NCBI GenBank assembly: GCA_028277395.1
Contig: JANQGJ010000052.1
Span: forward strand, 1 to 32,377
Direction: 5' to 3'
Origin: Bacteroidales bacterium
GTDB lineage: Bacteria > Bacteroidota > Bacteroidia > Bacteroidales > F082
Length of the DNA: 32,377 nucleotides
Shown here: piece by piece, positions 8,453 through 17,213 of the stretch
Layout of the letters: every line of letters starts with the position of its first letter
How positions within the stretch are numbered: position 1 is the stretch's first letter
Notes under the pieces: generated by a model
What the model saw: the letters and a program-made list of their open reading frames with translations, nothing else
Databases searched by the model: none
Told to the model about the DNA's origin: nothing
Translations under genes and position numbers: made by a program

Positions 8453-10034
8453 TCCGGTTGTTTTTATCAAGTACATCCTCCGGTATTACAATCAGGTTTT
8501 TTAATCTGTAAACAAATACGCGTTTAACGATCCTGTCTCCTCTGAAGATCTGTATAGTATCTGACGGAATAACTTCTTCGAAATAATCGTAATATGAATC
8601 TTCAGGTTCGTTGTATTCACGACTGTCTGTGAGGTAATATGCATCCATTCCCTTTGCAAAACCTCCCTGTTCATTATTTATCCAGGCATATTTATGGATC
8701 CTTGACAGATGCCCTATTCCATAACTTTTTATGCCGGCTGGTGAAGCTGCATAATAATCGAAATTAGCCAATGGGAACCAGTTTGAGCCAACTAAAATGC
8801 TGTTTTTCGACATCTTTCCATTTTCAACGTCACGGGCAACTATCTTTCGAAATTCTTCTCCGGCCTGATTATATCCATACATGTCAAGGGTTGGATCGTT
8901 TTTGCCTAAACGGTGATATTCGGTCGTGTTATCTAGTGAAAAGAGTCCATAATTGACTTGTGCAATGCCAAGAAAGACTGTCATGATCACTAAAATAACC
9001 GAAGCAGAAATTACTCTGGGGATGACTCTGGTTTCATTATAATATTGAGAAACATAAACAGCTGCAATTGGTATTAGAGTTGTAATTCCCGGTGCTGTCC
9101 AGTGAGGCAAAGTTCTTCTGAATAATGAAAACATTAAAAATGTAAATACAAGAGGCAGTCCTGATAATAATAATATCCGGGAATATTGTTTGTTAATATT
9201 CAGTTTACCCCTTATCAATGCTGTTAATCCAATAATAATAAGAATGTAGTTAATCGGGTTGTTGTAAAAAATCTCTCCAATTAATTCAGTAAGAAAATAA
9301 TCCGGATTGATACTATAACCACTCAATTCAACCCTGTTAGAATGGAATGTAAAGCTTATAAAGTCATTTTGAATATTCCATATCAAAATTGGCATTAAAA
9401 AAATAACAGTAATTATTACAGCCTGATATAGTTGCGGTGATTTAAGCCACTTTCTGTTGAAAAACAGGATATATAACCCAATACCAAACCATAAAAATAC
9501 AGTTGTATATTTTGATAATATTCCCAATCCAATCAGAAGACCGATAACCGGCAGTTTCAAAGATGAAGCTGATTCCGAATAGTTTGAAGGTAATGTTTTG
9601 AGTATTAAGTACAATGCTAATATCCAAAACAGGCCTTGTGGAGTATCAGGTAAAATGAACACACCGGTAATAAATGAAGCATAAATAGAGGTAGCATACA
9701 GCAGGGATGTGAAAAATCCGGTTCGGTGATCTTTAATAAGTGAACCAATTTTATACATTATCCAGATATTCACTGCGCCGGTTAATACAGAAGATAACCT
9801 GATGAAAAACTCACTCTGCAGTAATAAATTCAGAGTAGTGGATTGAATAAACAGGCCAACCATTAAGGGATGGTCGAAATGCGACCAGTCGGGATAAAGT
9901 GCGTAAAGCCTGTAGTAAACCTCATCATTGCCAAATTCCAGTATGGCGGCAAGTATTCCTCTGATTATTGTTGAGATAAGAATCAGGTAAATTACATAAC
10001 TTCTGTATTTATATGATTTATTCATTAACAGCAT
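8442..10034 (-). CDS. ArnT/PMT-like polytopic membrane glycosyltransferase
   Basis: A 530-residue integral membrane protein with about ten to twelve hydrophobic segments in the N-terminal 370 residues and a soluble C-terminal region, the plan of the PMT_2/ArnT (GT-C) family. The acidic catalytic-type motif GNDEVYYRLY lies in the first external loop, followed by DWSHFDHPLMVG and LPDTPQG. Such enzymes move a sugar from a polyprenyl-phosphate donor to lipid, glycan or protein outside the membrane. It overlaps the upstream gene by 17 bp, or by 8 bp (ATGAATAA) from the second ATG, and overlaps the GT2 gene downstream, so translation is probably coupled. Confidence 0.85.
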   Translation of the reverse strand: MLLMNKSYKYRSYVIYLILISTIIRGILAAILEFGNDEVYYRLYALYPDWSHFDHPLMVGLFIQSTTLNLLLQSEFFIRLSSVLTGAVNIWIMYKIGSLIKDHRTGFFTSLLYATSIYASFITGVFILPDTPQGLFWILALYLILKTLPSNYSESASSLKLPVIGLLIGLGILSKYTTVFLWFGIGLYILFFNRKWLKSPQLYQAVIITVIFLMPILIWNIQNDFISFTFHSNRVELSGYSINPDYFLTELIGEIFYNNPINYILIIIGLTALIRGKLNINKQYSRILLLSGLPLVFTFLMFSLFRRTLPHWTAPGITTLIPIAAVYVSQYYNETRVIPRVISASVILVIMTVFLGIAQVNYGLFSLDNTTEYHRLGKNDPTLDMYGYNQAGEEFRKIVARDVENGKMSKNSILVGSNWFPLANFDYYAASPAGIKSYGIGHLSRIHKYAWINNEQGGFAKGMDAYYLTDSREYNEPEDSYYDYFEEVIPSDTIQIFRGDRIVKRVFVYRLKNLIVIPEDVLDKNNRNVR

Positions 10035-11229
10035 TACGTTTTCTGCTCTTTCTTATTCTGGCTATCACATAAGCAATTGTTAAGGCAATGATGAAATATA
10101 TGATCCTAAGCGTGAGTGTGGCACCATTGTCAACAACTGCTGTCTTCATTGTTTTTGGTGAGTCTCCGCTATATCTGATAACCGGATTCAAATAAATAAC
10201 AGAACCATCAGCAAACTCTATTTCAGTACGTAAATAGGGTTCATCAGGCTCAATCTGATACATTGCTGATCTGCTGTTATTAACTTTCTTCCTAAGTTCT
10301 CCGTTATCACCAATGAATCTAAAGGTCACTGCAATCCTGTCAACAGAAACAAATAAGGTGTCAGATCTTAAATCTGCTGATATTAACTGCGGAACATCTT
10401 TCGACCTCTCAACTTTGTCTTCCATTGGTTCGTCATCAATTCTAATGAAATCCATGCCATACGCAGTACCTTTTCTGAGGCTGGACATTATGTTATCCTT
10501 TTTAAGATCAGGAGAATTAATCATAGTAAATCTACGTCCAACTTCGTTACTGTTCATTACATCATGTGCATCGTCATTGCCTATAATAAATGCAATCTGT
10601 CCGGATGTTAATGCTTCATCCCAATGCTCAACTGAAACACGTACATTGTTTAACACTTCAATCCCGTCATAATTTGTCAGGTACTTCATATCTTCCACAG
10701 AGTAACCATGTCTCAGTAGCGGGTGGGCAAGAATAACAAGTTGCGATTGCTTTTTGAGCTGGTCCAGTATCCATTGTTTCATACTTATGGTTTGTCCAAA
10801 CATCATATCAGTCCATAACACTTCCTCTGCATCAATACAAACCTGGTGTGTTTTGAAAATATTGTAACCATGCTCATAAGTAGGAATAAAGGCAGGATCG
10901 TTACTATTATGATAGTTTATCTTTTGGTAATCGGAAGTAGCTACATGATCAAAGCCAAGTATACTGTAAATGCTGTCAATCAGTTCATTGGAGTTTTTCC
11001 TTCCGTCTGTAATGCCCATCCATGCTTTTGACTGAACCTGAAAATTGTATTTTCTCCAGTGTGTTGAATCAATATTCTCATAAGGATTATATAATTTATT
11101 CCCTGAAAATGGTACCGGGCCGGAGAATTTGTAAACCGGAGCCATTATGTAGTACATTATCAGTATTCCGATTATAATGATAAAAGTATATATAATGAAT
11201 CTCGCGATAAAGCGAATAAGTCTTTTCAT
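10018..11229 (-). CDS. Membrane-anchored PHP-domain-like protein with altered metal motif
   Basis: A 403-residue protein with an N-terminal membrane anchor (about 8-30), an extracytoplasmic PHP-like domain (about 60-300), a beta-rich part and a second membrane segment (about 373-391) with a basic tail. The order of PHP motifs is visible: NFQVQSKAW and TDG (62-76), ATSDYQ (97-102), YEHGYN (118-123), LAHPLLRHG (167-175) and GNDDAHD (217-223). The first motif, normally H-x-H, is Gln64-Val-Gln66, and TDH is TSDY, while the later His and Asp are kept. It is first in the operon with two glycosyltransferases. A glycan or phosphoester role is plausible; activity is doubtful. Confidence 0.7.
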   Translation of the reverse strand: MKRLIRFIARFIIYTFIIIIGILIMYYIMAPVYKFSGPVPFSGNKLYNPYENIDSTHWRKYNFQVQSKAWMGITDGRKNSNELIDSIYSILGFDHVATSDYQKINYHNSNDPAFIPTYEHGYNIFKTHQVCIDAEEVLWTDMMFGQTISMKQWILDQLKKQSQLVILAHPLLRHGYSVEDMKYLTNYDGIEVLNNVRVSVEHWDEALTSGQIAFIIGNDDAHDVMNSNEVGRRFTMINSPDLKKDNIMSSLRKGTAYGMDFIRIDDEPMEDKVERSKDVPQLISADLRSDTLFVSVDRIAVTFRFIGDNGELRKKVNNSRSAMYQIEPDEPYLRTEIEFADGSVIYLNPVIRYSGDSPKTMKTAVVDNGATLTLRIIYFIIALTIAYVIARIRKSRKRNAVNE

Positions 11230-11246
11230 AATGAATTAAATTGATG

Positions 11247-11254
11247 CAAAATTA
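11247..11254 (-). promoter_or_regulatory. -7 promoter element for the glycan operon (minus strand)
   Basis: On the minus strand this reads TAATTTTG, a TAnnTTTG match, 17 bp before the start of the PHP-like gene. It is the minus-strand half of a 246-bp divergent intergenic region. Confidence 0.4.
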
Positions 11255-11426
11255 TAAAAATACACATCATGACAGTTTTTCTATATTTCTATAACCTGAC
11301 GTAAATGTTATATTTTGTTAATAATTTGAGATCATGAAATTAACAAAAGCTGACTGTTATATTCCATTTCTCAGAAATGTATAGGGATATTTTTTTTGGA
11401 AACTTTCTATTTTTTGGAAAATGAAC

Positions 11427-11434
11427 TATATTTG
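11427..11434 (+). promoter_or_regulatory. -7 promoter element for the sigma-54 activator gene
   Basis: TATATTTG matches TAnnTTTG and lies 41 bp before the start codon. TTTC at 11404-11407 is a one-mismatch -33 element at a 19-bp spacer. No sigma-54 -24/-12 element was seen here. Confidence 0.5.
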
Positions 11435-11475
11435 TAATTGAAAATACTTTTTTCCCAAAATTTAAAATATTCCGC

Positions 11476-12816
11476 ATGAATTATTTTAAACTATTTATTG
11501 TAGAAGATGATCCGTTTTATGGAGAACTACTGAAGAGGCATTTACAACTAAACCCTGATAATGATGTATTTCTGTTTAAAAATGGTAAGGATTGTCTGGA
11601 TAACTTACATCTCAAGCCCGACCTGATATCACTGGACTACAGATTGCCGGATATTTCAGGCTTCGAAGTAATGAAAAAGACCCATCAGGATTACCCGGAA
11701 TTACCGGTAGTAATTGTTTCCGGTCAGGAAGATGTTAAAACTGCACTTGATTTGTTAAAGGAAGGTGCTTATGATTACTTTGTAAAAGATAATGATACAA
11801 AAGACAGACTTTGGAACCTTATAAACAAGCTCAGGGAAAAAGAAAAACTAAAATCGGAAATTGATGTACTCAAGGATGAAGTCGGACGAAAATATAGTTT
11901 TAATAATATCAAGGGAAACAGCCCTGCAATTAAAAAAATATTCAAACTTCTTGATAAGGCCTTAAAAACAAGAATTACTGTTTCCATCACAGGAGAAACC
12001 GGAACAGGTAAAGAGCTTGTTGCCAAAGCCATTCATTACAATTCAAAACAAAATAATTGTCCGTTTGTTGCAATAAATGTTGCTGCTGTTCCTTCGGAGC
12101 TTATTGAAAGCGAGATGTTTGGTTACGAAAAAGGAGCTTTTACCGGAGCAACTACCCGCAAAATTGGCAAATTTGAACAGGCAAACACAGGGACGATATT
12201 TCTGGATGAAATTGGTGAGATGGATTTAAACATGCAGGCCAAATTGTTACGGGTATTGCAGGAGAAGGAAATAACAAGAGTTGGTGGTAATGAAGTTATA
12301 CCAGTTGATTCCAGAATAATTGTTTCAACAAATAAAAATCTGGCAGAAGAAGTAAGGAAAGGTACGTTTAGAGAAGATCTGTACTACCGTTTGCTTGGGC
12401 TACCAATTGAACTTCCTCCACTTCGGGCCAGAGGTAATGATATAATTATACTGGCTAAGTATTTTGTTGATGAGTTTTGTTATGAAAATCAGTTGAAAAC
12501 CAAGAAGATATCTCCGGATGCACAAAACAAACTGATGAAATATAATTATCCGGGTAATGTCAGAGAGTTGAAAGCAGTTATGGAACTGGCTGTTGTTATG
12601 TCAGACGAGGTTGAAATAATTGCCGGGGATTTGAACTTTGGTTCAGCAAATACAATTGCTAACTTTCTGGTTGATGAATGTAGTCTTGCCGAGTATAACA
12701 GGCGTATTATAAGGTATTTTCTGGATAAGTACGATGAAAATGTTGTAGTGGCAGCCAGAAAACTGGACATAGGTAAATCTACCATTTACCGAATGTTGAA
12801 AAATAATGAACTTTAA
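11476..12816 (+). CDS. NtrC-family sigma-54-dependent response regulator
   Basis: A 446-residue three-domain regulator. The receiver (about 4-115) has the acidic pocket EDD (10-12), phospho-acceptor Asp54 in LDYRLPD, Ser82 and Lys104. The AAA+ domain has Walker A GETGTGKE (173-180), the sigma-54 contact loop GAFTGA (220-225) and Walker B IFLDEIGE (241-248). The C-terminal Fis-type helix-turn-helix covers about 425-446 ([16 protein letters not shown]). When phosphorylated it should activate RpoN-dependent promoters. No histidine kinase is next to it; instead an Hpt protein follows after 2 bp and then the resorcinol genes, all on one strand. Confidence 0.95.
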   Translation: MNYFKLFIVEDDPFYGELLKRHLQLNPDNDVFLFKNGKDCLDNLHLKPDLISLDYRLPDISGFEVMKKTHQDYPELPVVIVSGQEDVKTALDLLKEGAYDYFVKDNDTKDRLWNLINKLREKEKLKSEIDVLKDEVGRKYSFNNIKGNSPAIKKIFKLLDKALKTRITVSITGETGTGKELVAKAIHYNSKQNNCPFVAINVAAVPSELIESEMFGYEKGAFTGATTRKIGKFEQANTGTIFLDEIGEMDLNMQAKLLRVLQEKEITRVGGNEVIPVDSRIIVSTNKNLAEEVRKGTFREDLYYRLLGLPIELPPLRARGNDIIILAKYFVDEFCYENQLKTKKISPDAQNKLMKYNYPGNVRELKAVMELAVVMSDEVEIIAGDLNFGSANTIANFLVDECSLAEYNRRIIRYFLDKYDENVVVAARKLDIGKSTIYRMLKNNEL

Positions 12817-12818
12817 TA

Positions 12819-13175
12819 ATGATGATTCATAACAAACCATATAGTATTGAGGTTCTGTCAGAATATGTTGCAAATGATCCTGTACAGGTAAAAGAAATGA
12901 TTCAGCTTTTTCTGGAAACGATACCTCCGGAAATAGTTACATTACACAGGCTTTATAAAGAAGAGAAATGGTTCGAGGTTTATAAACTGGCTCACAGGAT
13001 TAAACCATCGTTTGAAGTTTTTTCCATGGATAGTATTCTGGAATACATAAAAAATATAGAAATTGTAACCCGTGAAAACAATACAGACGAAAAACTGGCA
13101 GGGTATATTCAAAGCTTATCCATTGAATTAAAAGAAGTTGAGAAGATGCTTAAGGCAGAATTAATTGAAGAATAG
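12819..13175 (+). CDS. Hpt (histidine phosphotransfer) domain protein
   Basis: A 118-residue all-helical protein with one Hpt domain. YKLAHRIKPSFEVF carries the phosphorylatable His59 with the usual Lys at +4 from the motif start (HRIKPS). It would pass phosphate between a kinase and a response regulator. It begins 2 bp after the sigma-54 activator, so that regulator is the obvious partner, with a distant hybrid kinase as donor. The stop codon overlaps a TAGCTTTG element ahead of the next gene. Confidence 0.85.
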   Translation: MMIHNKPYSIEVLSEYVANDPVQVKEMIQLFLETIPPEIVTLHRLYKEEKWFEVYKLAHRIKPSFEVFSMDSILEYIKNIEIVTRENNTDEKLAGYIQSLSIELKEVEKMLKAELIEE

Positions 13176-13180
13176 CTTTG
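13173..13180 (+). promoter_or_regulatory. Possible internal -7 promoter element before darA
   Basis: TAGCTTTG matches TAnnTTTG and lies 34 bp before the darA start, with its first bases inside the hpt stop codon. There is no -33 TTTG at the right spacing, so readthrough from the regulator genes is also possible. Confidence 0.3.
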
Positions 13181-13214
13181 TACCAATATAGCTCAATTTT
13201 AATTTATCAACCCA

Positions 13215-14141
13215 ATGAAAAAAGTACTGGTAATTACATATTCGCAATCCGGTCAAACGGATGAAATTATAGAAAATATCATAAGCGGGTTTGATGAAAA
13301 AATAGAACTATACATTGAAAAACTGAAGCCTATACCGGAATTCCCGTTTCCATGGAATGGAATGTCTTTTTATGACGCAATGCCTGAATCTGTCGAGATG
13401 ATCCCTTCAGATATGCAACCTTTATCGGTCGATATCTCCATTGATTTTGACCTTATTATATTAGGCTATCCAATATGGTTTTTATCACCACCGATACCTC
13501 TTACTACTTTTCTTAAATCAAAAGAAGCTGTTAAGCTTTTGTCAGGAAAACCGGTTATTACCGTAATTGGTGCCCGAAACATGTGGGTAATGGCACAGGA
13601 GGACATTAAAATAATGATCAAAGAGGCTGGAGGAGAACTCAAAGGAAATATAGCCCTGACCGACAGGAATTATAACCTGATAAGTGTTGTTACCATAGTT
13701 CACTGGTTGATGACAGGTAAGAAAGATAACTACCTTGGAATCTTTCCCAAACCGGGAATTTCAGATAACGATATTTCTAACGCAGATAGGTTTGGACAGG
13801 TTATTTCAGATGCAGTTTTAAAGGATGAATATGAAAATTTACAGGAAAAACTACTTGCACTGAAGGCTGTTGAACTTTCACAAAATATTGTATCAACCGA
13901 ACAAAAAGGCAAGCGGATCTTTACCATATGGGCAAGATTTATATTAAAGAAAGGTGGTGTTGGTGATAAGGCACGTGTTTTTAGATTAAAGATGTTCAAG
14001 TGGTACCTTTTGTTTATTATTTTTGCAGCCTCACCAATCGCATCTTTGATTTTTTATATCACGTGGCCATTATTTTTTGTTAGGATCAGGAGGAAGATGA
14101 AGTATTATAGTGGGGTGAAGTTAAAAGTGAAACAAGAATGA
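13215..14141 (+). CDS. darA: DarA-like dialkylresorcinol condensing enzyme (flavodoxin-fold)
   Basis: A 308-residue protein of the family annotated as dialkylresorcinol condensing enzyme DarA in Bacteroidota flexirubin clusters. The N-terminus VLVITYSQSGQTDEI (4-18) is a flavodoxin-type phosphate loop. The conserved blocks PEFPFPWNGMSFYDAMPES, LGYPIWFLSPPIPLTTFL, VITVIGARNMWVMAQE and KDNYLGIFPKPGISD match the family closely. The C-terminus has a hydrophobic segment (about 263-290) flanked by Arg/Lys, suggesting membrane association. In the characterised dar pathway, DarA and DarB join two acyl chains into a dialkylcyclohexanedione. It overlaps the start of darB by 4 bp (ATGA). Confidence 0.85.
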   Translation: MKKVLVITYSQSGQTDEIIENIISGFDEKIELYIEKLKPIPEFPFPWNGMSFYDAMPESVEMIPSDMQPLSVDISIDFDLIILGYPIWFLSPPIPLTTFLKSKEAVKLLSGKPVITVIGARNMWVMAQEDIKIMIKEAGGELKGNIALTDRNYNLISVVTIVHWLMTGKKDNYLGIFPKPGISDNDISNADRFGQVISDAVLKDEYENLQEKLLALKAVELSQNIVSTEQKGKRIFTIWARFILKKGGVGDKARVFRLKMFKWYLLFIIFAASPIASLIFYITWPLFFVRIRRKMKYYSGVKLKVKQE

Positions 14142-15277
14142 GAAACGTTTATATAAACAAAATAGAGAAATGTTTACCAAATAAGCCGGTTTCTAATGAT
14201 GAAATGGAAGGCAGACTTGGTTTGGTAAACGGAAATATTTCGAAAAGCAGAAAGCTGGTACTAAATAATAACGGTATTAAAAGAAGGTACTATGCTCTTG
14301 ATGACAATGGCAATATAACTCATACCAATGCACAACTTTCTAAACAGGCAATTGTAAAATTATTTGATGATAAACTTAGTTTTTCCGATATCGAACTACT
14401 AACTGCCGGAACTTCTTCTCCCGATGCATTACAACCTTCACATGCATTGCTTGTTCATGGTGAGATTGGTGGAAGTCATAATCTTGAAACAATGTCTGTT
14501 CAGGGCACCTGTAATGCCGGAATGCTTTCATTAAAATATGCGTATCTGGCAATACTTTCCGGTGAATGTAGCAATGCTGTTAATGTTGCCTCCGAAACGG
14601 TTTCTTCCTGGATAAAGGCAGGGAATTATGATACTGAAATTGACAGGAGAAAGGAAATTGAAGAGAACCCCTATATCGCATTTGAGAAAGATTTCCTAAG
14701 ATGGATGTTGTCTGACGGCTCAGTGGCATCCTTGTTACAGAATAAGCCAAATATCAATGGTATTTCATTAAAAGTGGAATGGATTGATGTATTATCATTT
14801 GCAAACGAGCTCGGAACCTGTATGTATGCAGGAAGTAAAAAAGAAAAAAACGGTTCGTTGAAAGGATGGCGTGAACTTACAGGTGACGAAAGAGATAGTA
14901 TCTCGGTTTTTTCTTTAAAGCAGGATGCAAGGCTATTACAAAATAATATTATTGCGAAAGGTGTTGAGCATTTAAAAAGGATAATTCATAAAAAGAAACT
15001 TGTAGGTTCTTCAGTTGATTATTTCTTGCCTCATCTGTCATCGATGTTTTTTAAAAAGCAGGTTGAAGATGGTTTAAGAAGTGTCGGACTGAATATTCCT
15101 GAAACAAAGTGGTTTACAAATTTACCGGATATTGGTAATGTTGGAGCTGCCTCCGGAATGCTTTTAGTTGAGGAATTGTTTAACTCAGGCAGGCTGAAAC
15201 CTGGTGAGAAAATATTGTTGATGGTTCCGGAAAGTGCAAGATTTTCATATACCTATGCATTGTTAACAGTAGTATAA
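14138..15277 (+). CDS. darB: DarB-like beta-ketoacyl-ACP synthase III
   Basis: A 379-residue KAS III-type thiolase-fold enzyme. The triad is visible: Cys125 in VQGTCNAGM, His299 in FLPHLSS and Asn334 in IGNVGAAS. The N-terminal MRNVYINKIEKCLPNKPVSN and GIKRRYYALDDNG segments are typical of the DarB group found in flexirubin and dialkylresorcinol clusters rather than housekeeping FabH. It should condense a beta-ketoacyl unit with a second acyl chain to start ring formation together with DarA. It is translationally coupled to darA (4-bp ATGA overlap). Confidence 0.9.
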   Translation: MRNVYINKIEKCLPNKPVSNDEMEGRLGLVNGNISKSRKLVLNNNGIKRRYYALDDNGNITHTNAQLSKQAIVKLFDDKLSFSDIELLTAGTSSPDALQPSHALLVHGEIGGSHNLETMSVQGTCNAGMLSLKYAYLAILSGECSNAVNVASETVSSWIKAGNYDTEIDRRKEIEENPYIAFEKDFLRWMLSDGSVASLLQNKPNINGISLKVEWIDVLSFANELGTCMYAGSKKEKNGSLKGWRELTGDERDSISVFSLKQDARLLQNNIIAKGVEHLKRIIHKKKLVGSSVDYFLPHLSSMFFKKQVEDGLRSVGLNIPETKWFTNLPDIGNVGAASGMLLVEELFNSGRLKPGEKILLMVPESARFSYTYALLTVV

Positions 15278-15323
15278 CACCTGTTTTATTATTTTTGAAC
15301 CGGTTTAAAACAAGGAACTGTAT

Positions 15324-15740
15324 ATGCTGGCTGATAAAGATTTGGTTGAAAATCTGATTCCACAGGGATATCCCGTGATCATGGTCCATGAACTGATAAG
15401 TAGTAATGATGATACAACAATCTCAGGTTTACATATTACCGAACACAATATTTTCTGCAGCAATGGATATTTTAGAGAACCCGGAATTATTGAGAATATC
15501 GCTCAAACGGCGGCATTAAGATCCGGTTATGATGCTTACATAAAAAATGAAACTCCTTCTGTAGGATATATTGGATCTGTAAAAAAACTAAGGATTTTTA
15601 AGCTTCCGAAGTATGGTGATTTACTTATTACAAAAATAACCATTACAGGTCAGTTTGATAAAGTATTGCTAGTAGCCGCTGAATCTAAGGTTAATGATTA
15701 TAAAGTAGCAGAAGGTGAGATGAATATATTTTTGCAATAA
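15324..15740 (+). CDS. ApeP/FabZ-like hotdog-fold protein lacking the canonical His
   Basis: A 138-residue hotdog-fold protein related to FabZ/ApeP-type 3-hydroxyacyl-ACP dehydratases. The helix segment FREPGIIENIAQTAAL (50-65) aligns with the FabZ PGVLxxEAMAQ region, so Glu57 is at the catalytic Glu. The preceding His of GHFP is replaced (NGYF, 47-50) and two residues between PG and Glu are missing. The rest, GYIGSVKKLRIFKLPKYGD, fits the beta strands of the family. It lies 46 bp after darB. It could be a dehydratase using another residue, a binding or structural subunit, or one half of a heteromeric enzyme. Confidence 0.65.
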   Translation: MLADKDLVENLIPQGYPVIMVHELISSNDDTTISGLHITEHNIFCSNGYFREPGIIENIAQTAALRSGYDAYIKNETPSVGYIGSVKKLRIFKLPKYGDLLITKITITGQFDKVLLVAAESKVNDYKVAEGEMNIFLQ

Positions 15741-15749
15741 ACTTTGGAT

Positions 15750-16172
15750 ATGAAGACTTCAGAGGTGCCTCAGGATGATGCTAATATGATGCAGGGAAAA
15801 ACAAGAGAACCTGTTTATTCTCTGGATGAAGATGGTAACTATACTACAGTTCAATCTGTGGGATGGGAGCCAAAAAATGAAATTATGAAAGAGGTATGGG
15901 AAGTTGTTAATGAAAAAGCAGAAAAAGCCAGACAAGAGGTTATTTCAGGAAATGTCAGCCCAATTGCGTATTACCTTGAAAAAAATATAATGGATGTTAA
16001 ACTGCTCGCCAGATATATGGGTATATGGAGTTTCAGGGTGAAAAGACATTTGAAACCCAAACATTTTAATAAATTAAGTGAAAATATGCTGAAAAAGTAC
16101 GCAGGTGTATTTAACATTACAACTAAACAGCTTTTGGATATTGAGTCGTTAAAAAACGTTGATAATGATTAA
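15750..16172 (+). CDS. Small cluster-associated protein of unknown function
   Basis: I do not recognise a characterised family. From the ATG at 15750 it has 140 residues; a TTG two codons earlier is also possible. The N-terminal 25 residues are polar and flexible, followed by REPVYSLDEDGNY, the SVGWEPKNEIMKEVWEVVNEK helix (here broken by family gaps) and an amphipathic charged helix. The C-terminal 50 residues (LLARYMGIWSFRVKRHL, FNKLSENMLKKYAGVF) are helical and resemble a Cro-like helix-turn-helix. It sits 9 bp after the hotdog gene and 21 bp before the BtrH-like gene, so it belongs to the operon. Confidence 0.7.
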   Translation: MKTSEVPQDDANMMQGKTREPVYSLDEDGNYTTVQSVGWEPKNEIMKEVWEVVNEKAEKARQEVISGNVSPIAYYLEKNIMDVKLLARYMGIWSFRVKRHLKPKHFNKLSENMLKKYAGVFNITTKQLLDIESLKNVDND

Positions 16173-16193
16173 TATTCAGGCAACCAACCTGAA

Positions 16194-17213
16194 ATGACAA
16201 ATAAGAAAAGAAACATAAACCTGAATTTTAAGCATAAACAGTCTGCTCATTGCGAGAATGGCGTTATTTCTAACCTGCTGGGATATTATGATATTAATAT
16301 TAGTGAACCAATGGCATTTGGGATAGGATCGGGATTGTTCTTTTCACACATGCCTTTTTTAAAAGTAGGAGGTATTCCTGTAACTTCATTTCGACCTGTT
16401 CCCGGAATTATATTCAAAAGAATATCAAAACGTCTTGGTATTAAATTCAGCAGGAAGAAGTTTTCGAAGCCCACACGGTCGATGGAAGCTCTCAATGAAA
16501 ACCTTGAGAATGGCATCCCTACCGGTATGTTGGTTGGGGTTTATCATTTAACATATTTCCCTGATCCTTACAGGTTTCATTTTAATGCTCATAACCTTGT
16601 TGTTTATGGAAGGAAGGATAATATTTACCTGATCAGTGATCCAATAATGGAAAATCTGGAGGTATTAACATATGATGAATTGTTGAGAGTGAGATATGCA
16701 AAGGGGTTGTTTGCACCCAAAGGGCATATGTACTGGTTGAAAAATATTCCAGAAACCATTGATCTTAAGAAGGCAATTATAGCAGGGATCAAGCATACAT
16801 GTAAAGATATGCTTACTATTCCGGTTCCAATGTTTGGAGTAAAGGGAATCAGGTTTTTAAGTAAGAAAGTAAGAAAGTATCCGAAAAAATTAGGAGCAAG
16901 AAGAGCAGCTTCATTTGCAGGACAAATTGTTCGTGCACAGGAAGAAATTGGTACAGGGGGAGCAGGTTTCAGATATATGTATGGTGCGTTCTTACAGGAA
17001 GCGGCAGTTATTTTAGATAATAATAAGCTTCGGCAGTTGTCATTTGATATATCGGAAATTGGTGATTTGTGGCGGGATTTTGCTGTAATTACAGGCAGAA
17101 TAGTTAAAAACAGGAATAAAATAGATGAAAATTATGATAAAGCTGCTGATCAGTTACTTATAATTGCAGACAGGGAAGAAGCGTTTTTTAAGAAACTAAA
17201 AAACAGTATTTAA
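16194..17213 (+). CDS. BtrH-type acyltransferase candidate (BtrH N-terminal plus DUF4872-like)
   Basis: A 339-residue protein whose N-terminal half (about 12-165) fits the BtrH N-terminal domain, a papain-like fold: HKQSAHCENG places the nucleophile candidate Cys20 beside His19, and the HNLVVYGR and YLISDP segments supply the His/Asp side. The C-terminal half is helical, as in DUF4872. BtrH itself moves an acyl side chain from an ACP to an amine in butirosin biosynthesis. Here it could offload or transfer the ACP-bound product. Its stop codon and the start of the ABC ATPase overlap (TAATG), which ties it to the exporter. Confidence 0.75.
   Translation: MTNKKRNINLNFKHKQSAHCENGVISNLLGYYDINISEPMAFGIGSGLFFSHMPFLKVGGIPVTSFRPVPGIIFKRISKRLGIKFSRKKFSKPTRSMEALNENLENGIPTGMLVGVYHLTYFPDPYRFHFNAHNLVVYGRKDNIYLISDPIMENLEVLTYDELLRVRYAKGLFAPKGHMYWLKNIPETIDLKKAIIAGIKHTCKDMLTIPVPMFGVKGIRFLSKKVRKYPKKLGARRAASFAGQIVRAQEEIGTGGAGFRYMYGAFLQEAAVILDNNKLRQLSFDISEIGDLWRDFAVITGRIVKNRNKIDENYDKAADQLLIIADREEAFFKKLKNSI

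Noticed and set aside
11230..11475. Possible sigma-54 (-24/-12) promoter near the NtrC-type regulator.
   Set aside because: By eye there is no TGGCAC-N5-TTGC-like sequence here or before darA. The TAnnTTTG element explains the regulator gene better.
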